A DNA stretch of 64,000 nt. It comes from Massilia sp. KIM. Lineage in GTDB: Bacteria > Pseudomonadota > Gammaproteobacteria > Burkholderiales > Burkholderiaceae_D. The translations under genes and the position numbers were made by a program. Location: contig NZ_MVAD01000001.1 in assembly GCF_002007115.1 (NCBI RefSeq), positions 2,666,001 through 2,730,000 on the forward strand, read 5' to 3'. The notes under the pieces are model-generated. The model was not told where the DNA came from and made no database searches. It saw nothing but the letters and a program-made list of their open reading frames with translations. Within the stretch, counting starts at the first letter, position 1. Each line of letters starts with the position of its first letter. This document shows positions 19,109 through 28,069 of the stretch, one piece after another.

Positions 19109-19378
19109 TTACTTGCGCTTGGCGGGCTGCTTCGGCGCCGACGTCGACGCGCGACGCGGCGCCTGGCGGCCGCCCCTGGCATGGGCGCTGGCCTGGTACA
19201 GGGTGCGCGCATCGGCATGCGCGCGATCGAGGGTGCGCATCGACGGCTGGTCGTCGTGGGCCACGAAGTAGTCCTTGTCCTGGGCCTCGACCACGATCCT
19301 GATCGCGGCCGCGTCGTCCAGGTTGTACTTCTCGACGATCAGGGTCGTCACTTCATCCAGGTATTCTTCGTAAGTCAT
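19109..19378 (-). CDS. Small conserved-type hypothetical protein
   Basis: 89 aa. The N-terminal half (MTYEEYLDEVTTLIVEKYNL) is a short amphipathic helical unit, the tail is basic and Ala/Lys/Arg-rich (APKQPAKRK). A CGAGGAGAA box precedes the ATG. No known family was recognised. It follows the epimerase-like gene on the same strand with an 18-bp gap and may be co-transcribed. Confidence 0.7.
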   Translation of the reverse strand: MTYEEYLDEVTTLIVEKYNLDDAAAIRIVVEAQDKDYFVAHDDQPSMRTLDRAHADARTLYQASAHARGGRQAPRRASTSAPKQPAKRK

Positions 19379-19396
19379 GGCTTCTCCTCGGGGCCG

Positions 19397-20287
19397 TCAT
19401 TGTACCGGCGCCATGCGGGCCAGCGCCATGTCCACGTCCGGATAGCGCAGGCGCACGCGCAGCTCGCGCTTCATGCGCGTGTTGTCGAGCCGGCGCGACT
19501 CCGACATGAAGGACAGCAGCATCGGGCTCACCACCTGGCGCAGCTCGGCGCGCGGCAGGCGCGGCGGCCTGGGCATGCCGAAGCGGTCCGCCACCGCGTC
19601 GAAGTAGTCGCCCATCTTCATGCGCGTGTCGTCCACCGCATGATAGACCCGTCCCGGCCGGCCGTGCAGCAGCGCCTGCAGCACGATGCGCGCCAGGTCG
19701 TCCGCATGCACGTGGCTGGTGTACACGTCCTCCTCAGGCCGCAGCGCCGGCGTGCCCTGCTCCAGGCGCTTGAGCGGCAGGCGCTCGCGCGCGTAAATAC
19801 CCGGCACGCGCAGGATGGCCAGCTGCACGCCGCCGGCCACGGCCCAGGCGCGCAGGACCCGCTCGGCATCGACCCGGCGCGCGGCGCGCGGGTTGCGCGG
19901 CGCGACGGGCCGGTGCTCGCGCACCAGCGCGCCGCCGCAATCGCCGTACACCCCGGTGGTGCTGACGTAGACCATGCGGCGGACGCCACCACCCAGTGCC
20001 GCCGCCAGGCGGCGGGTGCGCAGGTCGCGTTCGCCGTCCTGCTGGGGCGGCGCCAGATGCAGCACCCAGGGCGCCAGCCCGCGCAGGCGCGCCAGCGTGT
20101 GCGGCTGGTCGAGATCGGCCACCACGGGCACCGCGCCGGCGGCGCGCAGCTCGGCGCAGCGCTCGTGCTGGCTGGTCAGGGCGAACACGCGGAAGCGCTC
20201 GCGCAGCAGCGGCAGCAGGCGCATGCCGACGTCGCCGCAGCCGACGATGAGCAGGCGCGGACGGTCGAAGGCGGGGATGGTGGTCAT
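19397..20287 (-). CDS. NAD(P)-dependent epimerase/oxidoreductase (YeeZ-like)
   Basis: 296 aa Rossmann-fold extended SDR. The cofactor loop is LLIVGCGDVGMRL at residues 12-24 and the active region MVYVSTTGVYGD carries the Ser/Thr/Tyr pattern. The YxxxK motif is replaced (GVYGD...), as in YeeZ-type atypical members. Natural substrate unknown. It diverges from the ferredoxin-reductase gene at 20460. Confidence 0.8.
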   Translation of the reverse strand: MTTIPAFDRPRLLIVGCGDVGMRLLPLLRERFRVFALTSQHERCAELRAAGAVPVVADLDQPHTLARLRGLAPWVLHLAPPQQDGERDLRTRRLAAALGGGVRRMVYVSTTGVYGDCGGALVREHRPVAPRNPRAARRVDAERVLRAWAVAGGVQLAILRVPGIYARERLPLKRLEQGTPALRPEEDVYTSHVHADDLARIVLQALLHGRPGRVYHAVDDTRMKMGDYFDAVADRFGMPRPPRLPRAELRQVVSPMLLSFMSESRRLDNTRMKRELRVRLRYPDVDMALARMAPVQ

Positions 20288-20459
20288 GGTCGGGGGCGCG
20301 TAAAGCCGCCTACTCTAGCACAGCAGACGGGGCGGCGCCGGGCGGCGGATGGCGCTCCGGTGTAGAATAGCGCCCCATTACGTTGGCAAAACGCCATCAG
20401 ATCAACCCGCGGCGCCATGCCGCCCGCGTCCAGCGCGACGCCCAACCGAACGACATCGC

Positions 20460-21488
20460 ATGAGCTTCCAGATTACCGTCCAGCCGAGCGGCCACCAGTT
20501 CACCTGCGAGGCCGACGAAACCGTCCTCACGGCCGCCATCCGCGCCGGCATCGGCCTGCCCTATGGCTGCAAGAACGGCGCCTGCGGCTCCTGCAAGGGC
20601 AAGGTCCTCGACGGCCAGCTGCACCACAAGCCGCACCAGCAGCGCGCCCTGACCGAGCTCGAACAGGCCCAGGGCATGTCCCTGTTCTGCTGCGCCGTGC
20701 CCGAGGCCGACCTCGTGATCGAGGCGCGCGAAGTGGGCGGCAGCAGCGAATACCCGCTGCGCAAGATGCCGACCCGCATCGCCGCGATCCGCCGCGCCGC
20801 GCCCGACGTCGCCATCCTCAGCCTGCAGCTGCCGGCCAACGAGGCCCTGGCCTACCGCGCCGGCCAGTACATCGAATTCCTGCTCAAGGACGGCAAGCGC
20901 CGCGCCTACAGCATCGCCAACGCGCCCTCCTTCGACGGTCCGCTCGAGCTGCACGTGCGCCACATGCCGGGCGGCCTGTTCACCGACCACGTGTTCGGCG
21001 CCATGAAGGAACGCGACATCCTGCGCTTCGAGGGCCCGCTCGGCACCTTCTTCCTGCGCGAGGAGTCGAACAAGCCGATCGTGCTGCTGGCCTCGGGCAC
21101 CGGCTTCGCGCCGGTCAAGGCCCTGGTCGAGCACCTGATGCACCTGAAATCGACCCGCCCGGTGCGCCTGTACTGGGGCGGACGCCGTCCGCAGGACCTG
21201 TACATGGACGCGATGTGCCGCGCCTGGGAAAGCGCCCTGCCCGACTTCCGCTACGTGCCGGTGGTGTCGGACGCCCAGCCCGAGGACAACTGGCGCGGCC
21301 GCGAAGGCTACGTGCACGCGGCCGTGATGCAGGACATTCCCGACCTCTCAGGCTGGCAGGTCTACGCCTGCGGCGCGCCGGTGATGGTGGACTGCGCGCG
21401 GCGCGACTACGTGGCCGAGTGCGGCCTGCCGGCGGACGAGTTCTTCGCGGATTCCTTCACCTCCGAAGCCGACCTGGCGCAGTCGTGA
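20460..21488 (+). CDS. 2Fe-2S flavoprotein reductase (CDP-6-deoxy-delta-3,4-glucoseen reductase-like)
   Basis: 342 aa. An N-terminal plant-type [2Fe-2S] ferredoxin domain carries Cys37, Cys42, Cys45 and Cys77 (YGCKNGACGSCKG...FCC). It is followed by an FAD-binding domain (RAYSIANAP) and an NAD-binding domain (LLASGTGFAPVKALVEHL, ending in DEFFADSF). It shuttles electrons from NADH to a partner oxygenase or deoxygenase. Members are often annotated AscD-like but no deoxysugar genes lie here, so the acceptor is open. The ATG at 20460 starts exactly at the ferredoxin domain. Confidence 0.88.
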   Translation: MSFQITVQPSGHQFTCEADETVLTAAIRAGIGLPYGCKNGACGSCKGKVLDGQLHHKPHQQRALTELEQAQGMSLFCCAVPEADLVIEAREVGGSSEYPLRKMPTRIAAIRRAAPDVAILSLQLPANEALAYRAGQYIEFLLKDGKRRAYSIANAPSFDGPLELHVRHMPGGLFTDHVFGAMKERDILRFEGPLGTFFLREESNKPIVLLASGTGFAPVKALVEHLMHLKSTRPVRLYWGGRRPQDLYMDAMCRAWESALPDFRYVPVVSDAQPEDNWRGREGYVHAAVMQDIPDLSGWQVYACGAPVMVDCARRDYVAECGLPADEFFADSFTSEADLAQS

Positions 21489-22735
21489 GCGTGGCGTCCC
21501 CGGGACGCCTGGCGGTCCTGCGCAACCGCAACCTGTCCCTCTACCTGTCCGCGCGCTTCCTCGGCACCCTGGCGGTGCAGATGCAGAGCGTGGCCATCGG
21601 CTGGCAGGTCTACCAGATCACCGGCAGCCTGTTCGACCTCGGCCTGATCGGCCTGGCCCAGTTCGCGCCCTTCCTGGTGCTGATCCTGTGGGCCGGCCAC
21701 GTGGCCGACCGCCACAACCGGCGCCTGATCGTCCTGCTGTGCATGGCCACCCAGCTCCTGTGCAGCCTGATGCTGGTCGCCTTCACCGCCAGCGGCAGCC
21801 GGACGGTGTGGCCGGTGTTCGTGATCCTGGTGCTGTTCGGCAGCGCGCGCGCCTTCATGATGCCGGCCTCGCAGGCGGTGCTCAAGAACCTGGTGCCGGA
21901 CCACGCCTTCAGCCAGGCGGTGGCGCTCGGCTCCTCGACCTTCCACGTGGCGGTGATCGCCGGCCCGGTGATCGGCGGCCTGCTGTACGCCCTCGGCCCC
22001 CAGGTCGTGCACATGAGCGCGAGCTGCCTCCTGGCGCTGGCGGTGCTGCTGATGGCGGGCACGCGCAGCGTGCAGCAGGTGGTGAACAAGGCGCCGGTCA
22101 GCTGGCACACCCTGCTCGAAGGCCTGCGCTTCGTGTGGTCGCGCCCGATCGTGCTCGGCGCGATCTCGCTCGACCTGTTCGCGGTGCTGTTCGGCGGCGC
22201 GACCGCCCTGCTGCCGGCCTACGCCCACGACGTGCTGCACGCCGGCCCCACCGGCCTGGGCTTGCTGCGCACCGCGCCCGGCGCCGGCGCGGCCCTCTGC
22301 TCGATCCTGCTGGCGTTTTATCCGATCACGCGCCGGGTCGGCGCCTGGATGTTCGGCGGGGTGGCGCTGTTCGGCCTGTGCACGCTGGTGATGGGCCTGA
22401 CCGACAGCTTCCCGGTGGCGCTTGGCGCGCTGTTCCTGCTGGGCGCGGGCGACATGGTGAGCGTCTACATTCGCCACCTGCTGGTGCAGTACGAGACCCC
22501 GGACGAGATCCGCGGCCGGGTCAGCGCCGTCAACGCGGTCTTCATCGGCGCCTCCAACGAGCTGGGCGAATTCGAGTCTGGCGTGACCGCCGGCTGGCTG
22601 GGCCTGGTGCGCGCCATCCTGCTGGGCGGCGCCGCCACGCTGGCGGTCACCGGGCTGTGGGCGCTGCTGTTCCCGGTGCTGTCGAAGATGGACCGCTTCC
22701 CGCACCACGAGGGCGGGAAGGCGGCAAAGGCCTAG
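21485..22735 (+). CDS. MFS transporter (EntS/MFS_3 type)
   Basis: 416 aa with about twelve hydrophobic helices and the MFS loop GHVADRHNRRL after TM2. Its GTG start overlaps the reductase stop (GTGA). A second GTG two codons later is an alternative. Resembles the exporter subgroup of EntS. Substrate unknown. Coupling to the [2Fe-2S] reductase is probably a conserved-operon effect and does not reveal the cargo. Confidence 0.85.
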   Translation: MSVASPGRLAVLRNRNLSLYLSARFLGTLAVQMQSVAIGWQVYQITGSLFDLGLIGLAQFAPFLVLILWAGHVADRHNRRLIVLLCMATQLLCSLMLVAFTASGSRTVWPVFVILVLFGSARAFMMPASQAVLKNLVPDHAFSQAVALGSSTFHVAVIAGPVIGGLLYALGPQVVHMSASCLLALAVLLMAGTRSVQQVVNKAPVSWHTLLEGLRFVWSRPIVLGAISLDLFAVLFGGATALLPAYAHDVLHAGPTGLGLLRTAPGAGAALCSILLAFYPITRRVGAWMFGGVALFGLCTLVMGLTDSFPVALGALFLLGAGDMVSVYIRHLLVQYETPDEIRGRVSAVNAVFIGASNELGEFESGVTAGWLGLVRAILLGGAATLAVTGLWALLFPVLSKMDRFPHHEGGKAAKA

Positions 22736-22755
22736 GCCGACGCCCAGGCCGAGAC

Positions 22756-24321
22756 TTAGGCGGCCAGCGCCTGCGCCTGGCCGCGTTCGGCGTCGAGGCG
22801 GAAGCGCCCGACCTGTTCGCGCAGGTGGCGCGACTGCTCGTGCAGCGACTGGGCCGCGCTGCTGGCCTGCTCGACCAGGGCCGCGTTCTGCTGGGTCAGG
22901 CCATCGACGTGGCCGAGCGCGTCGCTGATGTCGCGCACCTGGCTGGCCTGGCTGTCGCTGGCCGCGGCCATCTCGCGCATCGCGGCCGACAGCCGGTTCA
23001 CGCTGGCCACGATCTGGGCCATGGTCTGGCCGGCCTGGCCGACCAGGGCCGAGCCCTCGCCGATCGCGCTCACCGATTCGCCGATCAGGGCCTTGATTTC
23101 CTGGGCCGCCACCGCCGAGCGCTGGGCCAGGTTGCGCACCTCGCCCGCCACCACGGCGAAGCCGCGACCCTGCTCGCCGGCGCGCGCCGCTTCCACCGCC
23201 GCGTTCAGGGCCAGGATATTGGTCTGGAAGGCGATGCCGTCGATCACCGCGATGATGTCGACGATGCGCGCCGAGGCGGCGTCGATGGTGTCCATCTTCT
23301 CCACCACCTTCTCCATCAGCGCCCCGCCCTGCAGCGCCACGCTGGACGCCGACGCCGCCACCTGCTCCGCGGCCTGGGCCGAGTCGGCGTTGTTGCGCAC
23401 CGTGGTGGTCAGCGAGGCCATCGAGGCCACGGTCTGCTCCAGCGAGGCCGCCTGCGAGGAGGTGCGTTCGGACAGGTGCTGGTTACCGGCCGCCATCTCG
23501 TCGCTCACCGTGGAGATCTCGACCGCGCCGTGGCGCACTTCGCGCACGATGCGCTCCAGGCCCAGGCGCATCCCGTGCAGGGTGCGCATCATGGTGCCCA
23601 GTTCGTCCTTGGTGCGCGCTTCCAGCTTCACGGTCAGGTCGCCGCGCTCGACCGCCTCGGCGAAGCGGCAGGCGCGTTGGATCGGACGGGTGACGCTGGA
23701 CGTCACCATCAGCGCGAGCAGCGCCGCCAGCAGCGCCGCCGCCGCCGAGATCGCGACCACGATCCAGCGCGCGCGGCTGGTGACGGCGCCGATGTTGTCG
23801 CTGGCGGCGCTCATGTCGGCCTCGATGGCGTCGATCGCGGCGTCCAGATCGACCACTACCCTGCGCCGCAGCGGGGTGCATTCGTTGATCAGGAAGGCGC
23901 CGAAGCCTTCCATCGCCATGCTCTCGCGATACTGGCGCACGCGCAGCAGTTCCTTGGCCATGAGGCGCAGGCCGTCGCTGGCCTTGTCGTAGGCGGGGCG
24001 GCCGGCCAGCACCGGCTCCAGCTTGTCGAGGCGGGCCATGTAGGCTTCGCGCTGGCGGTCCAGCAGGTCCAGTTCGGCGCGCGCCTGGGCCTCGTCCTGG
24101 ACGATGTAGGCGTTGCGCGCCGAGATGCCGGTCTGGGCCACGGTTTCGCGGATCTCGTACAGCGGCTCCAGCTGCTGCTGGCGGATGACCGTGGCGGCGT
24201 CGATCGCGTCGACCGTGGCGCCGAGGCGGTTCAGGGCGATGAAGGTAATGGCCAGCATCAGGGCCACCACCAGTCCGAAGCACAGCGCGAGGCGCGTGCC
24301 GATGTTGAGATTCTTGAACAT
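22756..24321 (-). CDS. Methyl-accepting chemotaxis protein
   Basis: 521 aa. TM1 is at residues 10-30, followed by a periplasmic four-helix-bundle sensor (residues about 35-190), TM2 at about 192-212, a HAMP domain, and the signalling domain with the conserved hairpin tip ([41 protein letters not shown]). The ATG at 24321 starts the Lys-containing [10 protein letters not shown] opening typical of this class. Acts in the inner membrane, passing ligand signals to CheA. No che genes are adjacent, so the signal is unknown. Confidence 0.93.
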   Translation of the reverse strand: MFKNLNIGTRLALCFGLVVALMLAITFIALNRLGATVDAIDAATVIRQQQLEPLYEIRETVAQTGISARNAYIVQDEAQARAELDLLDRQREAYMARLDKLEPVLAGRPAYDKASDGLRLMAKELLRVRQYRESMAMEGFGAFLINECTPLRRRVVVDLDAAIDAIEADMSAASDNIGAVTSRARWIVVAISAAAALLAALLALMVTSSVTRPIQRACRFAEAVERGDLTVKLEARTKDELGTMMRTLHGMRLGLERIVREVRHGAVEISTVSDEMAAGNQHLSERTSSQAASLEQTVASMASLTTTVRNNADSAQAAEQVAASASSVALQGGALMEKVVEKMDTIDAASARIVDIIAVIDGIAFQTNILALNAAVEAARAGEQGRGFAVVAGEVRNLAQRSAVAAQEIKALIGESVSAIGEGSALVGQAGQTMAQIVASVNRLSAAMREMAAASDSQASQVRDISDALGHVDGLTQQNAALVEQASSAAQSLHEQSRHLREQVGRFRLDAERGQAQALAA

Positions 24322-24361
24322 GATTCCCTGGTAGAAGCGGTTCCGGGCTGGGAAGGACGCG

Positions 24362-24652
24362 TCAGCGTCCCGCGGGCGGCTGCTCGACCCAGCCCTGGTC
24401 GAGGAAGCGGGCGGCCAGGAGGTCCTGGATGCAAAAGGCGTAGGCGAGCGACAGCAGCGGCAAGGTGAAGGCCACCATCCAGCCGCAGCACAGCAGGATG
24501 GGGATGACGAGGATGACGCCGGCCATGAAGACATGGGTCCAGAGTCCTTGGTAGGCCAGGTAGGCGATGTTGCCGAACAGGGCGAGCAGCGAGCTGCGCG
24601 TCCCGACGGTCTCGCAGCGGCCTGTGCCGGGGTGCCTGAATGTGGTCGCCAT
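24362..24652 (-). CDS. Small membrane protein
   Basis: 96 aa with two hydrophobic segments (about residues 22-40 and 40-72, including [20 protein letters not shown]). No family was recognised. It lies just upstream of the chemoreceptor on the same strand (40-bp gap) and might share its transcript. The start has no obvious ribosome-binding site. Confidence 0.65.
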   Translation of the reverse strand: MATTFRHPGTGRCETVGTRSSLLALFGNIAYLAYQGLWTHVFMAGVILVIPILLCCGWMVAFTLPLLSLAYAFCIQDLLAARFLDQGWVEQPPAGR

Positions 24653-24904
24653 GATTGAAAATATGAACAGATGAGCCGATTCTACAAATCGGGGACGCCG
24701 GGAAATCTCTCAAATCGTTGCAATTGAGAAAAATATGTTTAGCGAGCGGGCTAAACAGGCCGCGATCAGCGGAATTCACATCCGCGCGCGTGGCAGAAGT
24801 GCGACAAGCGGGCCGCCGCGAGCGTCTTTCGATTACCTGACAAGTAATCGCCGCCTCCGCTCAGCCCATCGACAATGTGCTCCATCAAACATCAGGAGGA
24901 CACC
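24653..24904. other. Intergenic region with two dyads
   Basis: Contains TGTTTAGC-6 nt-GCTAAACA (24736-24757) and CGATTAC-7 nt-GTAATCG (24830-24850). The second is 54 bp before the DUF1330 start and could be its operator. The divergent genes on either side need promoters here. Confidence 0.45.
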
Positions 24905-25273
24905 ATGAGCGCATATGCCATCGCCATCATCGACAGCACGACCATGAACCAGGAGATCGTGCATTACCTGGAGCGGATCGACGCGACGCTCGCGCCCTAT
25001 GGCGGCGAATACGCGATCCATGGCGGCCCGTGCGCGGTACTGGAAGGCAGCTTCGACGCCGACCTGGTCGCGATCCGTTTCCCGGACCGCGAGCAGGCGC
25101 TGGCCTGGTATCGCTCGCCCGAATACCGCGCCATCCAGCCCCTTCGCAGCGCCAACACCGTCGGCCGGGTGTTCGTAGTCGACGGCGTCCCGCCCGGCCA
25201 CCGCGGCATCGATCTGCTCACCCCGCCAAGTCTCAAGCCCCACGCCGCGCCACAGTCGACACGCGCCAGCTAA
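24905..25273 (+). CDS. DUF1330 domain protein
   Basis: 122 aa ferredoxin-like (dimeric alpha/beta barrel) fold of the DUF1330 family: AYAIAIIDSTTMNQE, GGEYAIHGG, LEGSFDADLVAIRFPDREQALAWYRSPEY. A CAGGAGGA box precedes the ATG. Members are small cytosolic dimers of unknown or catabolic function. The downstream stretch contains two mobile-type palindromic elements. Confidence 0.85.
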   Translation: MSAYAIAIIDSTTMNQEIVHYLERIDATLAPYGGEYAIHGGPCAVLEGSFDADLVAIRFPDREQALAWYRSPEYRAIQPLRSANTVGRVFVVDGVPPGHRGIDLLTPPSLKPHAAPQSTRAS

Positions 25274-25304
25274 GCGCCTACTCGCACGAGTCCCCTAGAA
25301 CAAC

Positions 25305-25368
25305 TGGGGTCGGAGTCGAATTGTTTGACAACTTTTGACAATTGCTCGAAAAATCGACTCCGACCCTC
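25305..25368 (+). repeat. 64-bp palindromic element, copy 1 (MITE-like)
   Basis: 13-bp terminal inverted repeats GGGTCGGAGTCGA (25307-25319) and TCGACTCCGACCC (25354-25366) around an AT-rich core with AATTGTTTGACAACTTTT. It ends in a T-run and may double as the DUF1330 terminator. Copy 2 (25483-25548) is its inverted partner. Confidence 0.8.
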
Positions 25369-25482
25369 TTTTTTTCTTTGCACATTGGCAAAATCGGGTG
25401 CACGCCGTTTGAGTTGTCGCAGGCTCGGCTTACTTGTGCTTCTGACGATCCATGCTTTGGCGAGCTCGACGAGCAAAAAACA

Positions 25483-25548
25483 AATGGGGTCGGAGTCGAG
25501 TTTTCGATCTAGAGTGAAAAGTTGTCAAACAATTCGACTCCGACCCTA
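25483..25548 (-). repeat. 64-bp palindromic element, copy 2 (inverted)
   Basis: The same 13-bp ends at 25487-25499 and 25534-25546. Its core holds AAAAGTTGTCAAACAATT, the exact complement of the core of copy 1, so the two copies face each other across about 115 bp. Confidence 0.8.
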
Positions 25549-25655
25549 GTTTTCGCGGTTTGAAGCCGACTCTGCTTTTGTAAGGGCGCGGGATCGGGCG
25601 CGGCGGTTTTGGTGGGACGTGTAAGATGGGGAAAACGTGACAACAGGAGCAAGCC

Positions 25656-26030
25656 ATGCAAATCAACGTGAATACCGATAACACCATCTCCAATCACCAG
25701 GGGCTGGACGAGCATGTGGAATCCGTCGTGCGCTCCTCCATCGGACGCTTCGACGGCCACGTCAACCGGGTCGACGTGCACCTCAGTAACGAGCACCGCG
25801 AGAAGAAGGCCGACGGCGGCAACTACTGCATGATGGAAGCGCGCGTTTCCGGCTACCAACCGGTGGTCGTGCACGACCACGGGGTCGACCTGCGCCAGGC
25901 CATCCACGACGCCGGCGCCAAGCTGGCCCGCGCCCTCGACAGCGCCATCGGCCGCCTGCAGGATAAGAACAAGCACAGCACGCCCGCGATCGTCGATCCG
26001 CTCTCGGACAAGCACCTGACGGATTCCTGA
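25656..26030 (+). CDS. HPF/RaiA family ribosome-associated factor
   Basis: 124 aa ribosomal S30AE-type domain: MQINVNTDNTISNHQGLDEHV, VNRVDVHLSNEH, MEARVSGYQPVVVHDHG, then the basic helix LRQAIHDAGAKLARALDSAIGR. The family binds the decoding centre and reduces translation in stationary phase. A short C-terminal tail replaces the long-HPF dimerisation domain, so it is the short type. An intrinsic terminator follows. Confidence 0.85.
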   Translation: MQINVNTDNTISNHQGLDEHVESVVRSSIGRFDGHVNRVDVHLSNEHREKKADGGNYCMMEARVSGYQPVVVHDHGVDLRQAIHDAGAKLARALDSAIGRLQDKNKHSTPAIVDPLSDKHLTDS

Positions 26031-26049
26031 TCCGCCAGCCCTCCATGCC

Positions 26050-26078
26050 GGCACGTCCCCCGGGGCGTGCTTTTTTTT
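26050..26078 (+). terminator. Intrinsic terminator after HPF/RaiA gene
   Basis: GCACG (26051-26055) pairs with CGTGC (26066-26070) around a CCCC/GGGG extension, followed by eight T (26071-26078). It abuts the stop of the convergent BtuF-like gene. Confidence 0.8.
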
Positions 26079-26875
26079 CAGCCTTCCAGCATCTCCCGCA
26101 GTAAGCGCAGGTAGCGCAGGCCGGCCAGCGCGCGGCTGCCATACCAAGACATCATCTCGCCGTCGACCAGCAATACCGGGATGCCGAGCTGCTTCTCGAG
26201 CGCATCCGCATGCGCTTCCGTGAAGCGGTAGGGCTCGGTCGACAGCAGCACCGCGTCCAGCCCGTCCACCAGCGCCTGCGACCACTCGAAGCGCGGATAG
26301 CGCGCCTGCCCCAGATCGGGGATCTTCCAGCCCAGCTCGGCCAGCATGGCGGCGATGTAGGTGCCCGCCGAAATGCTCATCCACGGATCCTGCCAGATGC
26401 AGTACAACACCGTGCGCGGCGGCCCCGGCGGCAAGGCGCGCAGCTGCGCGAGTTCGTCCTCGAACTGCGCGCACCAGGCTTCGGCCCTCTCCTCTACGCA
26501 GAACACGCCGCCCATCAGCCGCGCCAGCTCCAGGTTGTCGCGCGGCCCGAGCGGATGGGTCACCACGATGTGGGGGACGAATTCGGCCAGCGCGTCCACG
26601 GTCGGTTTTTCATTTTCGTCAATGTTGACCACCACGTGGGTGGGCGCCAGCCGGCGGATCTTGTCGAGATTGACGTCCTTGGTCCCGCCCACCTTCGGAA
26701 TCGCCGCCACCGTTTCTTTCGGATGGATGCAAAAGCCGGTGCGCCCGACCAGCTGCGGGGCCAGGCCCAGATCGCACAGCAGTTCGGTAATCGAGGGCAC
26801 CAGGGAGACGATGCGGGCGCCCGGCGCGGGCGCATGGACGCGGCCGAGCGCGTCGCGGAGAGCGGAATTGGTCAT
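26078..26875 (-). CDS. BtuF/FhuD-like helical-backbone metal receptor, no signal peptide
   Basis: 265 aa periplasmic-binding-protein fold of the PF01497 class (RIVSLVPSITELLCDLGLAPQLVGRT, VGGTKDVNLDKIRRLAPTHVV, then the long backbone helix). Members normally bind cobalamin, haem or siderophores for an ABC importer. Here the N-terminus (MTNSALRDALGRVHAPAP) is not a signal peptide and no btuCD genes are near, so the protein may be cytosolic. A longer frame to 27175 would add only Arg/Ala-rich residues, so the ATG at 26875 is preferred. Confidence 0.8.
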   Translation of the reverse strand: MTNSALRDALGRVHAPAPGARIVSLVPSITELLCDLGLAPQLVGRTGFCIHPKETVAAIPKVGGTKDVNLDKIRRLAPTHVVVNIDENEKPTVDALAEFVPHIVVTHPLGPRDNLELARLMGGVFCVEERAEAWCAQFEDELAQLRALPPGPPRTVLYCIWQDPWMSISAGTYIAAMLAELGWKIPDLGQARYPRFEWSQALVDGLDAVLLSTEPYRFTEAHADALEKQLGIPVLLVDGEMMSWYGSRALAGLRYLRLLREMLEG

Positions 26876-26979
26876 GGCGGTATTGGACCACTGTTGTTTA
26901 TGGAACGCCACCCCAAACTCAGCAGTAACTTGCGGTATCATGCAATGGATGTTGACTGTAAGCACGCTCGAGGATTCAC

Positions 26980-27942
26980 TTGGAACAGATCGGCACCTTT
27001 GGTGCTTCCCGCTATACCGCCCGCGACCTGCAACTCTTCCGCGGCGAACATGACCCCGCCGTTGCCGCCGCCCTGGCCGCCTGCACGGTGGTGCGGCTGG
27101 CGTGCGGGCAGCGCATCGAGGACGGCGCCCGCGCCCGGCTCTACATTGTGCTGTCGGGCATGCTCGAGATCGCATCCAACACCCTGACCGGCGACGACGA
27201 AGGCACCAGCCGCATCCTGCCCGGCGAGAGCGCGGGCGAACAGGCGGTGCTGGACGACGCGGTCAACCTGGCCGCCATGACCGCCCTCGAGGACTGCGAG
27301 CTGCTGGTGGTCGAGTCGGACCTGGTGTGGGAACTGATCGACCGCTCCAACGTCCTGGCGCGCAACCTGCTGCGCCTGCTCTCCTTCCGCGTGCGCGCCG
27401 CCAACGCCCTGCTGCGCCGGCGCCAGAAGCTGGGCGAGTTCTACCGCCAGCTCTCGCTCAACGACGGGCTCACCGGCCTCTACAACCGCGCCTGGCTCAA
27501 CGAAATGCTGCCCAAGCTGGTGGCGCGCGCCCGCCAGGACGGCGCCCCGCTGTCGCTGGTGATGATCGACCTCGATCACTTCAAGCGCTTCAACGACACC
27601 CACGGCCACCTGGCCGGCGACGCCGCGCTCTCGGCGGCGGCCAATGTCATCCGCAGCGCCCTGCGTCCCTCGGACTTCGCGGTGCGCTACGGCGGCGAGG
27701 AAATGCTGGCGGTCCTGCCCGACACCAACGCCGAGCTGGCCACCATAGTGGCCGAGCGCCTGTGCCTGCGCCTGCGCGCGGCCATCGTATTCCCCGACAT
27801 GCGCCTGGCCCTGCCCCATCTCACCGGTTCCTTCGGGGTTGCCTGCCTGGCACCGGGCGGCGACGAACGCAGCCTGGTGGCCGACGCCGACGCCGCCCTC
27901 TACCGCGCCAAGCAGGCCGGCCGCGACCGCGTCAGCGCCTGA
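26980..27942 (+). CDS. Diguanylate cyclase with cyclic-nucleotide-binding-like sensor
   Basis: 320 aa. Residues about 25-140 form a cNMP-binding/CRP-like beta-roll (LYIVLSGMLEIAS, ILPGESAGEQAVLDD, then a DLVWELIDRS helix). A GGDEF domain follows from 160 (DGLTGLYNR, MIDLDHFKRFND) with the active-site motif GGEEM at 238-242, hence predicted active in making c-di-GMP. The start is TTG at 26980 with GAGGA 7 nt upstream. No inhibitory RxxD is obvious. Likely a cytosolic sensor linking a nucleotide signal to c-di-GMP. Confidence 0.88.
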   Translation: MEQIGTFGASRYTARDLQLFRGEHDPAVAAALAACTVVRLACGQRIEDGARARLYIVLSGMLEIASNTLTGDDEGTSRILPGESAGEQAVLDDAVNLAAMTALEDCELLVVESDLVWELIDRSNVLARNLLRLLSFRVRAANALLRRRQKLGEFYRQLSLNDGLTGLYNRAWLNEMLPKLVARARQDGAPLSLVMIDLDHFKRFNDTHGHLAGDAALSAAANVIRSALRPSDFAVRYGGEEMLAVLPDTNAELATIVAERLCLRLRAAIVFPDMRLALPHLTGSFGVACLAPGGDERSLVADADAALYRAKQAGRDRVSA

Positions 27943-27980
27943 TCCCCGCGTCCCCCCTGAGCACACGGGCCGAGGGCGCG

Positions 27981-28016
27981 GCCATGACGGCTAGCCATGA
28001 CGGCTAGCCGTGACGG
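27981..28016 (+). repeat. Short tandem repeat before sbcB
   Basis: Two exact 13-bp copies of GCCATGACGGCTA (27981-27993, 27994-28006) and a third partial GCCGTGACGGC (28007-28016). Non-coding, 54 bp before the sbcB start. Confidence 0.7.
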
Positions 28017-28069
28017 CGCGGCCGATCTATGCCACCATGGCGGCCGTCCGCATACGACAAGAAGAATAC

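Noticed and set aside
26875..27175. Longer start for the BtuF-like protein
   Set aside because: The extension is Arg/Ala/Pro-rich, antisense to the diguanylate cyclase start, and adds no signal peptide.
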